Shown here: piece by piece, positions 45,501 through 57,905 of the stretch
How positions within the stretch are numbered: position 1 is the first letter of the stretch
Layout of the letters: every line of letters begins with the position of its first letter
Source of the DNA: Gnetum montanum
Taxonomy: Eukaryota; Streptophyta; Gnetopsida; Gnetales; Gnetaceae
DNA length: 64,000 nt
NCBI GenBank assembly: GCA_015680685.1
Contig: MNCI01001480.1
Location: 287,253-351,252 of the forward strand
Reading direction: 5' to 3'
Made by a program: the position numbers and the translations under genes
Notes under the pieces: generated by a model
Told to the model about the DNA's origin: nothing
Databases searched by the model: none
Seen by the model: the letters and a program-made list of their open reading frames with translations, nothing else

Positions 45501-48440
45501 GAATTATCATATTGCCTTGCATTGATAACTAGTTGTAACACCATATTTATGAATCAAATTAAGTAAATCAATATAGGTCACAAAAATTAGCATAGACATT
45601 TCTAAAGTAGAAAACCCTACTATAGAAAAGGAAATGAAATATACTTTTCAAAAATAAAAATGGCTCATGTAGATGAAGAATTGAAAGAAAACATTGCAAA
45701 TGATGAGTGGAAAGAAAACATTTCTGAAGAAGACCAAACTATTGATGCATAAAACTTGCAAAAAGAACTTAAGTAAAAAGGCTTTATATGGTTACCTTAT
45801 GCAACTACATTGAGAGTCAAAGCTAGCTCACTAGTTTGGCTCATTTTGTCAAGGCCCATCCAACTAATGAAAATGATGATAAACATGCTCAAGGATCTTA
45901 CAATAATTTATTCCTGGGTATTATTCCTATTGTACTCTCATTCTTGGAACTGCACAAAAATGATACAAATGCAGTAAAATGATCATGCTAACTTTACACA
46001 TTAAAGTGTCATGTGGTGCATTTGGATGTACTAAAAATTCTATGCTAGAAGAGAACTTTCAGTAGGTTGTAGAGATTTCTTATAATGGTGAACAAGAAGA
46101 TGATGTATCAACAAAGAAGCCAAAAATGACATTCTTGTGTTGAGGCAGTGTAGAAGAAGAGGTTAGTGATGTATTTTCATCAGCAACCAATGGCTGCATA
46201 AATTCCATCTTCAAATCACCTTTCACAATGATTTTTGCATAGATGATGCTTAAGAAAATTACATTTTCATAAGAATTCCTTGGTAATGAACTTTTTAGTG
46301 TAATTCTAGATGATTTTTGTACTTGAAACATGATAGGAAGTAGTTCTTTTGGAAACCCTTTTTGGACCTTCAAAGAAAGGTATTTTTGTTAGGCAAAGAA
46401 TATATATTCTCCCTTGCATGAGAACAATGGTTAAATCAAATGTTTCAAAGCTATACAAATTAATGAGTAAATATTATAGTTTTATATACACGTAAACTTG
46501 CCTTCTTAAAAATCTAATGAAATAATTACTCAAATATGGTGACATTGTGATCTTCTGTCTAAATTCACTGTAGCTACATGGATGAAATATTTGTTAGATA
46601 ACTAAGATTACTTGAAAATTAATTATGGAAGAAACATGTGTTCAACAAAGAATTTTTACTATTCCTTGCACCGTTCTGTTTAAAAATGAAGAAGCTACCA
46701 AGTTCTAAATCTACCTTGAAACTTAGTCACAACACAATATAACTTTTATGTTAAATTACATTATACAAGAAGCATGGTAGAAGATAACATGTATTTCAAA
46801 GTTGGTTGAATGATTTATAGTACCTTAGCTATATGTAAAAATGAGATCAAATTTAAATCTGTTAAATGCCCAATACACTATGAATCCAAATCACATCATA
46901 TTTACTTTTCTAAAGACTAAACTCCTTTAAATAACAAAACATGATAAATTCATCAAAACACTTTTCAAAATTTTACATTAACATTAGATTGCAATTATCT
47001 CACAAAATAGGATGTATCTTGAAAATTTTAACTCAACAAAACATACTCTGATTCTTGAGATTGAAGTAATAAAATTGTTTTAGCATCTTGCTTGTAGAGG
47101 TATGTAAAAGTAGTTTGATACACAACCGCCCTTGTGGAAATTGTTAACATCATGTTAAGTCCACTTTAGACAATGGAAAACCAATTGAACAAGGTTACCC
47201 TACAACACATTCATGGAACAATGGCAATGACATCAAACTAAAGTAATAAATGGATTAAAAAATTTCATCTTTGGTAAATAGATGATTTAGACCAACGTAA
47301 TAAAAAGGCACTGTAGCATGATGTTGAACTAGATGTACAAAAGGTTGAATAATGCTCAAATACACATAAAATATGAAAATTAAAACAAGAATTAAAGGAA
47401 TTATCATATCAAGATAAACAATTAATCATCAAATCCTAACTATAGGAGGATTTTAAAAAAATATTATTATTTTAAAGTCATCTACATTTACCGAGTCTTA
47501 CATTTATTCACCATGTTTCATGTAAGAATAATAATCTTATAAGCTACAATAATCAAAATAAAAACATTTGGCAACAAATTTGAAACCAAGCAAGCACAAT
47601 TAGGAAGCAAAGAAACCTAAATATAACAAATGAAGAAAACTGCTACCTTTTTTTTACATAATGGTAATAGTGTGGCAACAGATTAAGCACTATTTTCTAT
47701 TGTCTTTGTATTCTTAAATTTAGAAGGGTTACCTATCTCCAAGTATATGTGAAGATATATTAAAACATCCATTAAAATGTAATTAAACATTTCTATTTTA
47801 TTTTGAATAACTCAATATTCAAGTTTTTAGATGTTGCAAAAAAATACCAATTTTTGCATATATGTTGGTGTTCATGGTAATCATTCACAACATAGTTTTC
47901 ATTAAACAAGTTGTATGAATTTTGTCTAGATGTAATACAAAATATCTACTATATTACAAGAAGAAATGTCTAGTAAGGACATCCAATATGAAGTGCAGTG
48001 TCTCAATAATTATCAAAACTTAATGGACAATCAAGAAAATTCATGACCATAACAATATTTATAACGTTCTTTATATTCAACCATTCAACTTGAAAATAAA
48101 AAATGTAATAGATTTGAGAAACATAGTAAGTGGAATGAAAAATACAATGATAGTGAATATTACTTCAACAACATGTTGTGGACACTATGGGTCTAGGTAG
48201 AATTAAACAATAAAGTTTTCCCATGTCTCCTTATTTGATGCCTAGAATTAAACAAGAATAACACTAGTCCAATCATATTGATCCTAGACTTTTCTCTAAT
48301 GTATATTCTTTTCCAAAAACATGTAGGCTCTCTAATATGTATCCTACATTTCTATCTAATGGTTGATGCTCTCTTTGTTGAAGAAAAACAAATAATTTTA
48401 TTGAAATGTACAAAATGAAAAGAATTTTTAGGCTTTGAAA
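42542..48440. other. AT-rich non-coding stretch
   Basis: About 5.9 kb with no convincing gene. A 97-codon frame (46373-46080, minus) shows no recognised domain. A tRNA-type A-box-like string (complement of CTCTTACCACTAAGCTAACA) lies at 44909-44928 next to an A/T run and could be a SINE end. Several older transposon traces may be present beyond visual recognition. Confidence 0.4.
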
Positions 48441-48449
48441 ACAAGGATA

Positions 48450-50130
48450 ACAAGTAAGCTAGTTTTTGCAATTTCAAACTTCCCTAAGTTTTTTTGAAGT
48501 GGAGTGGATGCAAGTATGCTTGCTATTGGAGGCATGCTTTCTTAAAAGGATAAGCTCATTGTATTCTTTTCTAAGAAATTAGATGAGACAAAACAAATGT
48601 ATAGTATTTATGAGAAAAGTATTTGTGCTATTATTCAAGCCATTAAGCATTGTCTTTTTCCTAGTAAATTAGTGTTCATTAATCACAAAACATTGCAATT
48701 TTTAAATTCTTAAAAGAAGTTTAGTGTTGAACACATGAATTGGGTAGAACAACTTCAAGAAATTTTTTTTTTGCAACATAGAAGTGCCAAGTAATGTAGT
48801 GGCTAATGTTTTATCTAAGATTCATGTCATTAATAATTCTTTTGTTTAGGTTGATGGCTTTGATTCTTTTATCTCTTTGTATCTTAATAATTATGAATTT
48901 AAAAAATTTGAAAAAGTTTGAATGAATCCATACTTGATAGGGATAATAGGTGGAAATACTATCATGTCTAGGTAGGCAATTTGTTTTAAAATGGAAAACT
49001 TTGTATGTTTAATTGTGATTTCAGTTTGAAACTTTGGGAAGAAAAGAATAATAGAGGTATAGCTAACCATATGGGTAAGACAAGGAGAACTCTCCTATAA
49101 AAGCTATTTTTGGCCTAGTACGCAAAAGATGTTAAATTTGTGAAATAAGGCAATGTTTGTCAAAAATATAAATAAGGTAAAAGTATTAAAGGTCGTTATT
49201 TGTCATTGTCAATGATAATACATTTCATGTTTCCCATTTGTCTTTCTAAGATATTCTAAAGTGATATGATATTCCATTGAATATTGTAAGTGATAAAAGA
49301 TACGTGGTTTACTAGTCATTTTTAAAGGTAATTGCCGAAATTGTGAGAGAATTGTCTTTTCTAATGCTTACCATTCAAATATTAAGGTCCAAATTGAAGT
49401 GGTAAACAAAGATTTATTAAAAATTGTACATTGTTTATGTAAAAATCAATTGAAGATAGTATATTTTGTGGGCATATGTTAAATTTTGTTATAATAATGT
49501 TTTTTGTACCTACATTGGAAAAAATCATTTTGTTGCTAATTATGGTTTTTCTCCTAAAATGAGTGATGATGTGAGGATTTCTATGGTTATGGATCTTTTA
49601 GTTTTGGTTTTGTTAAGCACATTAAGGAATTGTATAATCAAGTTAGAGCCAAACTTAGAATAAAGTCCACAAGACTATCACTAAAATGAACAAAGGCAAA
49701 AGAATGCCTCATTTTAATGTTGATAATTATGTTTGGGTAACCATGGGTAAAGAGAGGTAGAGGAATGAAAATTTCTACAAGTGAAAAATAAGAAAGATTG
49801 ATGCATTCAATATAATAATAAAGATAAATCAAAATGCATGTGAAATTGATTTTCCTAAGCATTTTTTTGATTCTTATGGTTTTAATGTTTCATATTTGAC
49901 TCATTTTCATGGCAAAGTGAATTCATTGGATTTGGAGGACAACCTTCATGTTCTTAAGGTGCAATAGCAAATCCTAATCCAAGCTCATCAAAGAAGTCAT
50001 TTATGTTGAAAACAAGAAAGAATAGGAGTACAAGAGGAAAAAAGAGATATCAATATTCAATGCACTAGAATAATGAAAGGCCTAAAAACATCATTTTTGT
50101 TCATGAGTTTGATTTATGTTTGTAATGCGG
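48450..50130 (+). pseudogene. Chromovirus-type RNase H and integrase relic
   Basis: Plus-strand fragments of a Ty3/gypsy chromovirus. RNase H at 48480-48800: FFSKKLDETKQMYSIYEKS, LVFINHKTLQFLNS, HMNWVEQLQE. Integrase zinc region at about 49060-49180: GIANHMGKTR, DVKFVK, CQKYK. Core pieces at about 49290-49560: DTWFTSHF-like, then ILWAYVKFCYNN and ANYGFSPKM. The C-terminal end at about 49720-49960 includes DNYVWVTMGKE, YGFNVSYLTHF and SLDLEDNLHVL. It is riddled with stops and frameshifts. RT, gag and LTRs were not found nearby. It is a different lineage from E1-E4. Confidence 0.78.
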
Positions 50131-51499
50131 ATTGATGTTATTTAAAATGTAATACCCAATTAGGTTTTAATCATGAGTCCTTTAAAAATAATGAAGGAGA
50201 TGATGAGGGAAACAATCAATTCGAATGTATGAATTCTTAAACTAAGGACTTGTGTATGTGATTTATGATAGTTTTAGTTGTAGAAGATTATTTGGTTATG
50301 TTTTAAACCATTTTGGACATGTTTTAGATGTTGGCATGCTATTGCAACCTTGTCATAATTATCTATATGTTCCAAAATCATGAAAAATCGTATTTGATAG
50401 GTAATTGTTAATGAACTTGAAGTTTCAATGTCATCATAACTAGATGTGATTTGATTACCAATTACAAGTCACAAATAAATATCAAAAGGATGTCAATCAT
50501 AGTATCAATGTAACCAGATGTAGTTATGCTTGGGTTGAAGATGCCTCACCAATGCTAGTCACAATAGGGTCACAATGAGCTACCAAGAAACTATTGGTCA
50601 AAACCCACCATTGCTGCTAATATCCACTTTTGAAATTTTGGGTTTTATATTAGTGCATGCTAATTGGGGTTGCAATCCAACTACAACTAGCAAATTATGG
50701 GTTAATTGTGAGTTGCAAGGAAGCTATAGTCATAAAAAATTTATTTTAAAATTTTTTTAAAGTGCAAAGAGGAATCCTCACTATCAAGAAACATGTATAA
50801 ATATCCCTAAAGTCTCATAACTGAGTCTTTATCCATGTTAAAGGATCAAGAGAGAGTTAACTATGCTATGAATCCTTCTCATTATGGTGAGAAGAGTTTG
50901 TGAAAGTGCTTTCAATCCTTTGGATTGTGTCTTGTCATTTATATCATTGCATGCTTTGATCTTGGATTTTATGAAATAATAAAGAAGATTTCCTTTTCTT
51001 GTACTACTATTTATTCATGAGATTAATTTAATGTTTTTTATAGTTGAAAGAAGGAATTGTCATCAACGTTTGGGTTATGTAGCCTAAAATTCAAAGATAT
51101 ACAAAAAAACACAACACTTTGTCAAACCTTTTATAATAACAAAGTAAACACAGTGACTCTTTACTTGTAGCCTCTCCTCTTTATGTATCATTGTTTGTCA
51201 CCAGTTTATATTATACCATGTACACTATATGTCACGGTAATGCTTTTTATTTGAATGCAGTGGGGCACATACTATAATTTCATGTGCCTATGCAATAAAA
51301 AGTTCAAAAGATCAGTAAAGAATCTAAAAGAAACATATCCTTAGTATGCTTTACCTCAAGATATACAAAAGATCATAATATTTTGTTAGAACTTTTACAA
51401 TAACAAAGTGAACATAGTGATTCTTTATTTGTAGCTTCTCGACTTTATGTATCATGGTTTGTCTGTAGTTTTTGTTGTATCATGTTTACTATATGTCAT
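50131..51499. other. Non-coding stretch with a diverged direct repeat
   Basis: No gene recognised. It holds two 150-bp copies described separately. Confidence 0.5.
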
Positions 51500-51507
51500 C
51501 TTAATGA
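51094..51507 (+). repeat. Two diverged 150-bp direct copies
   Basis: 51094-51243 and 51358-51507 both start AAGATATACAAAA, contain ACAATAACAAAGT/ATAATAACAAAGT and TTTATGTATCAT, and end in an ACTATATGTCA block. They are separated by 114 bp. Origin unknown: perhaps a segmental tandem duplication or two MITE-like copies. Confidence 0.7.
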
Positions 51508-51815
51508 TGTAGAAAGAAATGATGGTTCTTGTAACTTAGATGGAGAAGAAGGAAGTGATGGTGGAGAAAAAACATAAGGTAATATAGGATGATAATCAAT
51601 GGGAGAAGATGACATAGGTAAAGGTAATTAGTTCCTTAAAGAAGATGGAGGATAATTGAATGGGGGGTTTGAGCACGTAGAAGCTTCATTGTAATGAAGT
51701 GTCATGTTAATGACAAATAGAGTTCTATATACATTGTGGGATGTATAAGTGTTAGAATTACTTCAAGGGAGATTAATAACAAAGGGAATTTTGGGTTTTG
51801 GTCAATTTAAATGAG
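51500..51815 (-). pseudogene. E5 gag-pol frame, part left of E4
   Basis: Minus strand, Pro/Ser-rich: NPPFNYPPSSLRN, SSSPIDYHPILPYVFSPPS. It stays in the same frame as the minus-strand E5 sequence at 57906 onward once E4 and one ATGAG copy are removed (FMFTH on one side, LN-stop-PKPK on the other), so it is the downstream part of the same polyprotein. Confidence 0.55.
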
Positions 51816-52706
51816 TGATGAAGCATCAAGTCGATTGCATCGACTGGGCCACATCAACGAAGCTCCATCAATGCAGCCACGTCAATGTGACCTCGTCGAT
51901 GCATCTTTCCATGTTTTGATGTGGCCTCATCAATGCAAGGTTCATTCTCCACTATAAATATGCATGAACTCGTCACATTTAGGGATCTTTTTGGTAGTTG
52001 TAGCGAAGCTCTTGCCATTTGTTTCCATAGGAGTTAGACTATTTTCTCAAGTGCATGCCCGCAGTGTGATGCTTGTAATTGTACGACTCCTTTATTCAAG
52101 TGTGATGTACTTGGACATGCACATGACCAGAAATAAAGATCAAGATTACTTCATCATTATAGCATTCACTTTAATTATTTAATTGTTATTGTTATTTATT
52201 GCTTTTATAGTTAATATCTTTTTACCCTAAACTCCTTAAACATGGAATGAGTACGACTTAATCACAAGCATTTAACTGTGACTACTTGGTAACCCAGTAG
52301 CGTACCTAGGATCTGTGCTTGGTAATCCCAGTAGTAGTTGTGCACAAGGTCCAATATGTGTATAGATGATTAAGGAACGGATGCTCATCTCACTTAGGCT
52401 AGTTTAGACTCTCTCCTCCCATGTCCTATTAGCTTAGCTCTCTCCCCCTTTTCCTCCTAGCTTAATTAAAGTGATTTTCCATTGCCTTTAGGAGTAGCAC
52501 TAGGTTAGAAACCACATCATACACCTCACTTTGGGCTAAACCATACGTGAAAAAGCATATACTAGTCTAGGTGGGAAGATAGTAGACTGCAATCAATGAG
52601 TAACTATCTAGATACCACAACTAGCCCATCTATGGAGTTTGACCGGATCATGCATGAAACACTCGTATTCGTATGGTTGAGTGTAGGGGTACCTCGTTGC
52701 TCATCA
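51816..52706 (+). repeat. E4 5' LTR
   Basis: An 891-bp LTR, TGATGAAGC...CTCATCA. U3 carries several CATCGACTG/CATCAATGCA/GTCGATGCA repeats upstream of TATAAATA at 51953-51960. CTTGGTAAYCC occurs twice near 52284 and 52319, as in E2. Confidence 0.92.
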
Positions 52707-52707
52707 T

Positions 52708-52725
52708 TGGCACCGTTTTCAGGGA
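52708..52725 (+). other. E4 primer-binding site, tRNA-Asp type
   Basis: TGGCACCGTTTTCAGGGA follows the LTR. It matches the plant tRNA-Asp complement TGGCGCCGTTGCCGGGGA at 14 of 18 positions, the best-preserved primer site in the window. Confidence 0.82.
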
Positions 52726-52843
52726 TGGTGTTAGTTATTTAGATTAGTTATATCATACAAGATCACTGTAACAAGTATTAACAATATATCCTTTAGAAAA
52801 GAAGTTAAATTAAATTCAATTAAGTCACACACCACTCACAACA

Positions 52844-54450
52844 ATGTCTCTCTCACAAGACTCTGACAATGCAACAATGAGTAAGGTAATTCATTGGAGA
52901 ACCAACGAATTATATAATGATGAAGATGAAGTTTGGAGTACCCAATCTAATGTAGCGATCTCCTATAAGCATAAACGCAAACAACATCATCCCAGCTCAC
53001 AATAGCATAACATACCTAGTCACGATGAACCCCTACTAGCCACTACAAGCCTAACAGAAATACAAGAGGCTATTCTAATATCCTGTAGGCATCGTAAGGA
53101 AAGCCATCTACCTAGGTTTGATTAAAACAACTTTTTCAAATTTTTAGGAGGCTATGATTTACTTCTGCAACAACATTTACAAGCCTTCTACAATGCCTAT
53201 GCATGGAACAACATTGATAATGGATGGAAAAAACTTAAGCTCTTTCCTCTGACACTTGTTGGCCAAGAAAACGTATGGTATAGATCATTAAAACCAAAAT
53301 CAATTCGACATTGGCCGACAATGCTAGAACTATTTCATGAAAGATATCAGACCTATACGAGAGTGTAAGCCTTGAGGAGACAAATCCAAGAGTGGAAACA
53401 AATGCAACATGAACCCTTGGACATGGCCTTAGAAAGATATTATGCATTGTTAAATAACTACCTAAGCCATGGGTTCTCCGAGGAAAGGCTAATGTACCAT
53501 ATCATAGATGGACTTCGTAATGAAACAAGGGAGATCCTAGGGATATACACCTGAGGTCAACTATATGAGCTACAAACCCATAAACTCCAAGAGCTTATTA
53601 AGTGGGTAGAAAAAGAAGAAGGAGAAATGACTAAATGGGAGAATGTTGAAAATGCTCAATGAGACCAAAATCTCAAATTAGCAAAGGTCCATAACCATAA
53701 AGAGGAGAAATTAGCTTACCTTGAGGAAGTGCAACCGTTTCTACCTTTGCTAATGCAATAATCACTAGATGAAATCGAGGCAAAGATTAATAAGATGACA
53801 GAGTGGGTGCATAGAAAATATGGAGAATATGCTAACAATAGTAGAGATACAACTATGCCAAATCAAGAAACAAGATAGGACACCATGCAACAATCAGAGT
53901 AAAGGGTTTAGGGTTTAATAAAAATAAGAACTCAACTGCCAACTTCACATATCAATGCAACATCTATCTGTACGATCACCTCAAAGGCCAATGCCCAATT
54001 TTGTCACATTTACATGAGCATTTGGGAGGAATGTTACATCCCTATTTCATACAGAACTATGGGGTTCAACCACAATGGCAAAAGCCCCAGTTGTGGGGGA
54101 GGCCATCACCAACCCGACCATATCCTTTGTTTGTCCCAACGCCAAATGCTTACTATGTTCAACACATTGTTTCTCCAACTGAATCATCATCCTCTACTTC
54201 ACCACATTGTTATCATTCTCTTGAGTACTATCAACTCATGCCCTCTCTGCCAAGGTCACCACCTCATGTACCTTACACTTCTCTTCACCCTCAACATTCT
54301 CATCATTCACCTCCTTCTACATCGCCACCAGTTGTGCTAGAAGGTTTTGCACCACAACATCAACCCATGAACGTTACTTGTGCTGCTACTGTCAACAGCA
54401 ATGGGAACCCTCCACAATTTCAAAAGCATCCTTTCTTTTGGTAGGACCAT
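52844..54450 (+). pseudogene. E4 gag with Pro-rich C-terminal part
   Basis: ATG at 52844 (MSLSQDSDNAT). Capsid strings are LQAFYNAYAWNNIDNGWKKL, MLELFHERYQTYTRV, WKQMQHEPLDMALERYYALL and HIIDGLRNETREILGIYT. The nucleocapsid motif at 53956-53994 is CNIYLYDHLKGQC, an exact C-x2-[C to Y]-x3-H-x4-C spacing. It is followed by a 147-codon open stretch (54001-54444) rich in Pro/Ser/His. Only a handful of stops break the frame, several at positions where a single C-to-T change from Gln or Arg would make them (TAG near 53007, TGA near 53553). Gag packages the element RNA into virus-like particles in related elements. Confidence 0.82.
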
Positions 54451-54865
54451 AGAAAGAGACATCACAATTCCGAAACCACTGCATCCTCCAACTCAATGCA
54501 AGTCCAACGCTGTGATGCATTTGCCTCCTCAAACTCAACACCTCCTGTTACTCTATCTAGGCCACCAATCAACACTCCAACAAGCATGCAACCTAATGAA
54601 TATAGCCACATGGGGAGACATATCTATCCTTGAATACCATCTTATGGTCATGGGTGCCATAGTGGGTCAACTCCTTATCAATTAACCACATCTTATAATT
54701 TTCCCCACTATGCCAACTTTAATCAAGTGTGTGAACCCAAGTTGGGTACATTCTAGCCACCACATCAAAAGACACCCCTTGGTCTGGATATGATCATACT
54801 CTAGTATTTCTTACATGCATGGATCCACATTTTCTATTTATTAATTCTAACCATGCTCAAAAGTT

Positions 54866-56399
54866 TAGTTATGGGGGATATCCTCCATTCTAACAAGCAG
54901 AATTAGCAAATGATTTTCATTTTCTTTGATTTTACAAATTTTTTGTTTTCCAATTTTTTCATTTCCAATTTATTATTTTATTTTTTTGAGGGTAATCTCA
55001 TTAGTAAATAAAATACTCATGTGACTTATTGGTTGAGGTGTTGTTCTATGCTATCAAGTCTTAGGTAAATAATGACTTGGACAGCAAGCCCATCACATCC
55101 ACCCATCCATTCTATTAATAAGAGGTTCTACTCTGGGAATAGTGATATTCTTGACATCATTAAAACTTAAGGTAATTTTATGCTCATTACACCCAGAGCA
55201 AAGAAGGATGGACTAAGTAAGAATGGCCAAGGTGTGACATCAAGGGTACTTGTGCATTCTCTTTGGTGATATCTATAGGAGTTATCATGTAACTTGGTTG
55301 TACTAAGATCCTTGTAGATCTAACAAAAAATGGGAGTAAGAGTATTAAAGGCACCCAATAAAGAACTCAACGCTATTCTAGGGGGTCCCACTGGAAAGAC
55401 ATGTACCCATGCTTGAAGGTAGGCAACTTCTTTGGCTTAAGCATTCAAAAAAAAAAACATGTGTCATAGAACAAATTCTAAATCACTCCTCCCTTGGACA
55501 AAATGCCAAGTGATCATATCCCTTGTTGTCATGGTGCTCTTATGGTTGTCCATCATTGGATGAAATAATGCAATGTCACTGATTAGAGGAATGAACTTGG
55601 TCTTGATTTTGGAGTGACAGGTTAATGACACATTAATCATGCCTTACACTGAGGATTCATTGTGCCCTAGGCTAGTTACCTCATGTCTCAATCTCTACAA
55701 TCCCCTCTATAATTCACCTCACCTCATTGTTCCTATAATGGTGACTTGTGTCTTGTGTAGCATTGAATTCATACCTCATCACAATGGTACCTACATGTGT
55801 GTGTTTTTTGGAACTGGTGTGGATTACATTTAACCCTTCTAGTGCCTACAGACATTTTAAGGTGTGGTTATGTAAGGGCATTATAGGTTGGAACCTGCTT
55901 TGGGGAAGACCCACTTGCATGACTTTTGTATTTTGCACTCTTTGCACATCACCACATCATCTTACATTCTCCAAGTATTGTATTACTCCAATTATCTTTC
56001 CCTTTATCATCATTTTAAATTCCAACATTCCTATGCACCATAACCTGAAGTGTTTCTCTTAGTCGTGGGGGAAGGGTATGTGTCAAGTTGCATGCAGTAG
56101 TTTTTTTGAAATTTGTCATTGCCAGAAGGATATTATCAAGGGCAAGTGACCTCAAAACTACTAAAAACATTGCCAAATTAATTTTATCCCTTCACCCAAA
56201 CCATGAAAATTATTCTTTGGAGTCACCTAATCAAATTGGGCCCAATATCAAAACCTTTAGGGGAATTTTCATGAAAATTTCTAATCCTAAATCACACTAA
56301 GAAAAGAATTCAACATTTATTAAAGGTAATGATTAAGATATAAAATAATTAAACTTCTTTCAATAACCTTACTAACAATTGATCTTTGTGTGATTATAG
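54866..56399 (+). other. E4 spacer between gag and third ORF
   Basis: Starts at the G-run motif TTAGTTATGGGGGATA (54867-54880). Shared blocks are AGGTGTGACATCAAGGGTAC near 55230 and TGCTTTGGGGAAGACCCACT near 55896. A second G-run motif AGTCGTGGGGGAAGG lies at 56061-56075. It ends CTAACAATTG then GTGTGATTATAG before the ATG. No coding frame recognised. Confidence 0.6.
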
Positions 56400-56985
56400 A
56401 TGGCCCCTAAAAGAGGACAATAAGGAGGACCTTCTCAAGGTGCAACTAAAAGCCCAAGGGGAGGCAAAGGCCAAGGACCTCATGTAGAACATGCAAATTA
56501 GGAGGAAAAATTATTTAGCATCCATCAGGAACCTCCTATCACTATACAATCTGGCTAAGCAAAAGGTGGAGAGGTTAAGGCTGAGGCTATGAAAAGGAAT
56601 GATGACTATCTGTGGCATGGCATGTCAAGGCCAATCAAGTATTCCCATAGCTGCCGTGCCCATGGGAAATGATGACTCTATCAAACATTAGAACATTAGC
56701 ATGGATGCTTCATAATCCTTGGATAGAAGAGGAGAAATGTTAGGTGCTTCTTCAATGATATCAATCTCAAAATCCTGGAGTGCAGGACAAAGGGAAGCAA
56801 CCCATGGAGGAGCCACCACCACCTGGAACCACATGAGTTCCAACACAATTTTGTAATTTTGTGTCTGTGTTCCAATTTTTTTTTTTTAATTCCACACTGC
56901 GGCATGAGTAAATTTCTAGTAGTCAATAATCCCATACCTATCCAATGTGTAATTAATTGAACTTGTTCCTCTTCTTCTATACTCA
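56400..56985 (+). pseudogene. E4 third-ORF start, truncated
   Basis: Begins MAPKRGQ, then stop, GGPSQGATKSPRGGKGQGPH in frame: a basic Gly/Pro/Lys-rich N-terminus homologous to the ORF3 starts of E1 and E2. Homology fades after about 60 codons, and the G-run motif and LTR follow within 600 bp, so the globular and coiled-coil parts are gone. Confidence 0.55.
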
Positions 56986-57015
56986 AGAACGAGTTTTCCC
57001 TTAGTTGTGGGGGTA

Positions 57016-57905
57016 TGATGAAGCATCAAATCGACTACATCGACTGGGCCACGTCGACGAAGCTCCATCAAGGTGGTAGCATCAATGTGACCCTGTCGAT
57101 GCATCTTTCCATGAGTTGACATGGCCTCATCAACACAGGGTTCATTCTCCACTATAAATATGCATGCACCCACCACATTTAGGCATCTTTTTGGTAGTTG
57201 TAGAGAAGCTCTTGCCATTTTTTCCATAGGAGTTAGACTATTTTCCCATGTGCATGCCCATAGTGTGATGCTTGTAATTGTATGACACCTTTATTCAAGT
57301 GTGATGTACTTGGACACACACATGATCGAAAATATCGAGATTACTTCATCATTGCAGCATTCACTTAGTTTAATTATTTAATTTTTATTTTTATTTATTT
57401 CTTTCATTGTTAATATCTCTTCACCCTAAAGTCCTTAAACATGTAATGAGTATGACTTAATCACAAGCATTTAAGTGTGACTACTTGGTAACCCAGTAGT
57501 GTACCTAGGATCTGTGCTTGGTAATCCTAGTAGTAGTCATGCACGAGGTCCAAGATGTGTATGGATGATTAAGGAATGGATCCTCATCACACTTAGGCTA
57601 GTTTATACTCTCTCCTCCCATGTCCTATTAGCTTAGCTCTCTCTCCCTTTTCCTCCTAGCTTAATTAAAGTGATTTTCCATTGCCTCTAAGAGTAGCACT
57701 AGGTTAGAAACCATATCATACACCTCACTCTAGGATAAACCATACATGACAAAGCATATACTAGTCCAAGTGGGAAGACAACGAACTGCGATCAATGAGT
57801 AACTATTTAGATACCACAACTAGCCCGTTTGCAGAGTTTGACCAAATCGTGCGTGAAACGCTCATATTCGTATGGTTGAGTGCAGGGGTACCTTACTGCT
57901 CATCA
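57016..57905 (+). repeat. E4 3' LTR
   Basis: 890 bp, preceded by TTAGTTGTGGGGGTA. TATAAATA at 57153-57160. Ends CTGCTCATCA, then the ATGAG duplication. Confidence 0.92.

Larger units (their letters stand above)
51816..57905 (+). mobile_element. E4: gag-only Athila-like element (TR-GAG-like)
   Basis: A 6.1-kb plus-strand element with a perfect ATGAG duplication (51811-51815 and 57906-57910). LTRs are 51816-52706 and 57016-57905, about 92% alike by eye. It contains primer site, gag and Pro-rich region, G-run motif, spacer, start of the third ORF, G-run motif. There is no protease, RT, RNase H or integrase sequence. It is non-autonomous and fits the description of TR-GAG elements, mobilised by related full elements such as the ancestors of E1/E2. 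Confidence 0.9.

Noticed and set aside
46080-46373. 97-codon minus-strand frame as a gene
   Set aside because: No recognisable domain, no splice or promoter support, AT-rich surroundings; length is possible by chance.
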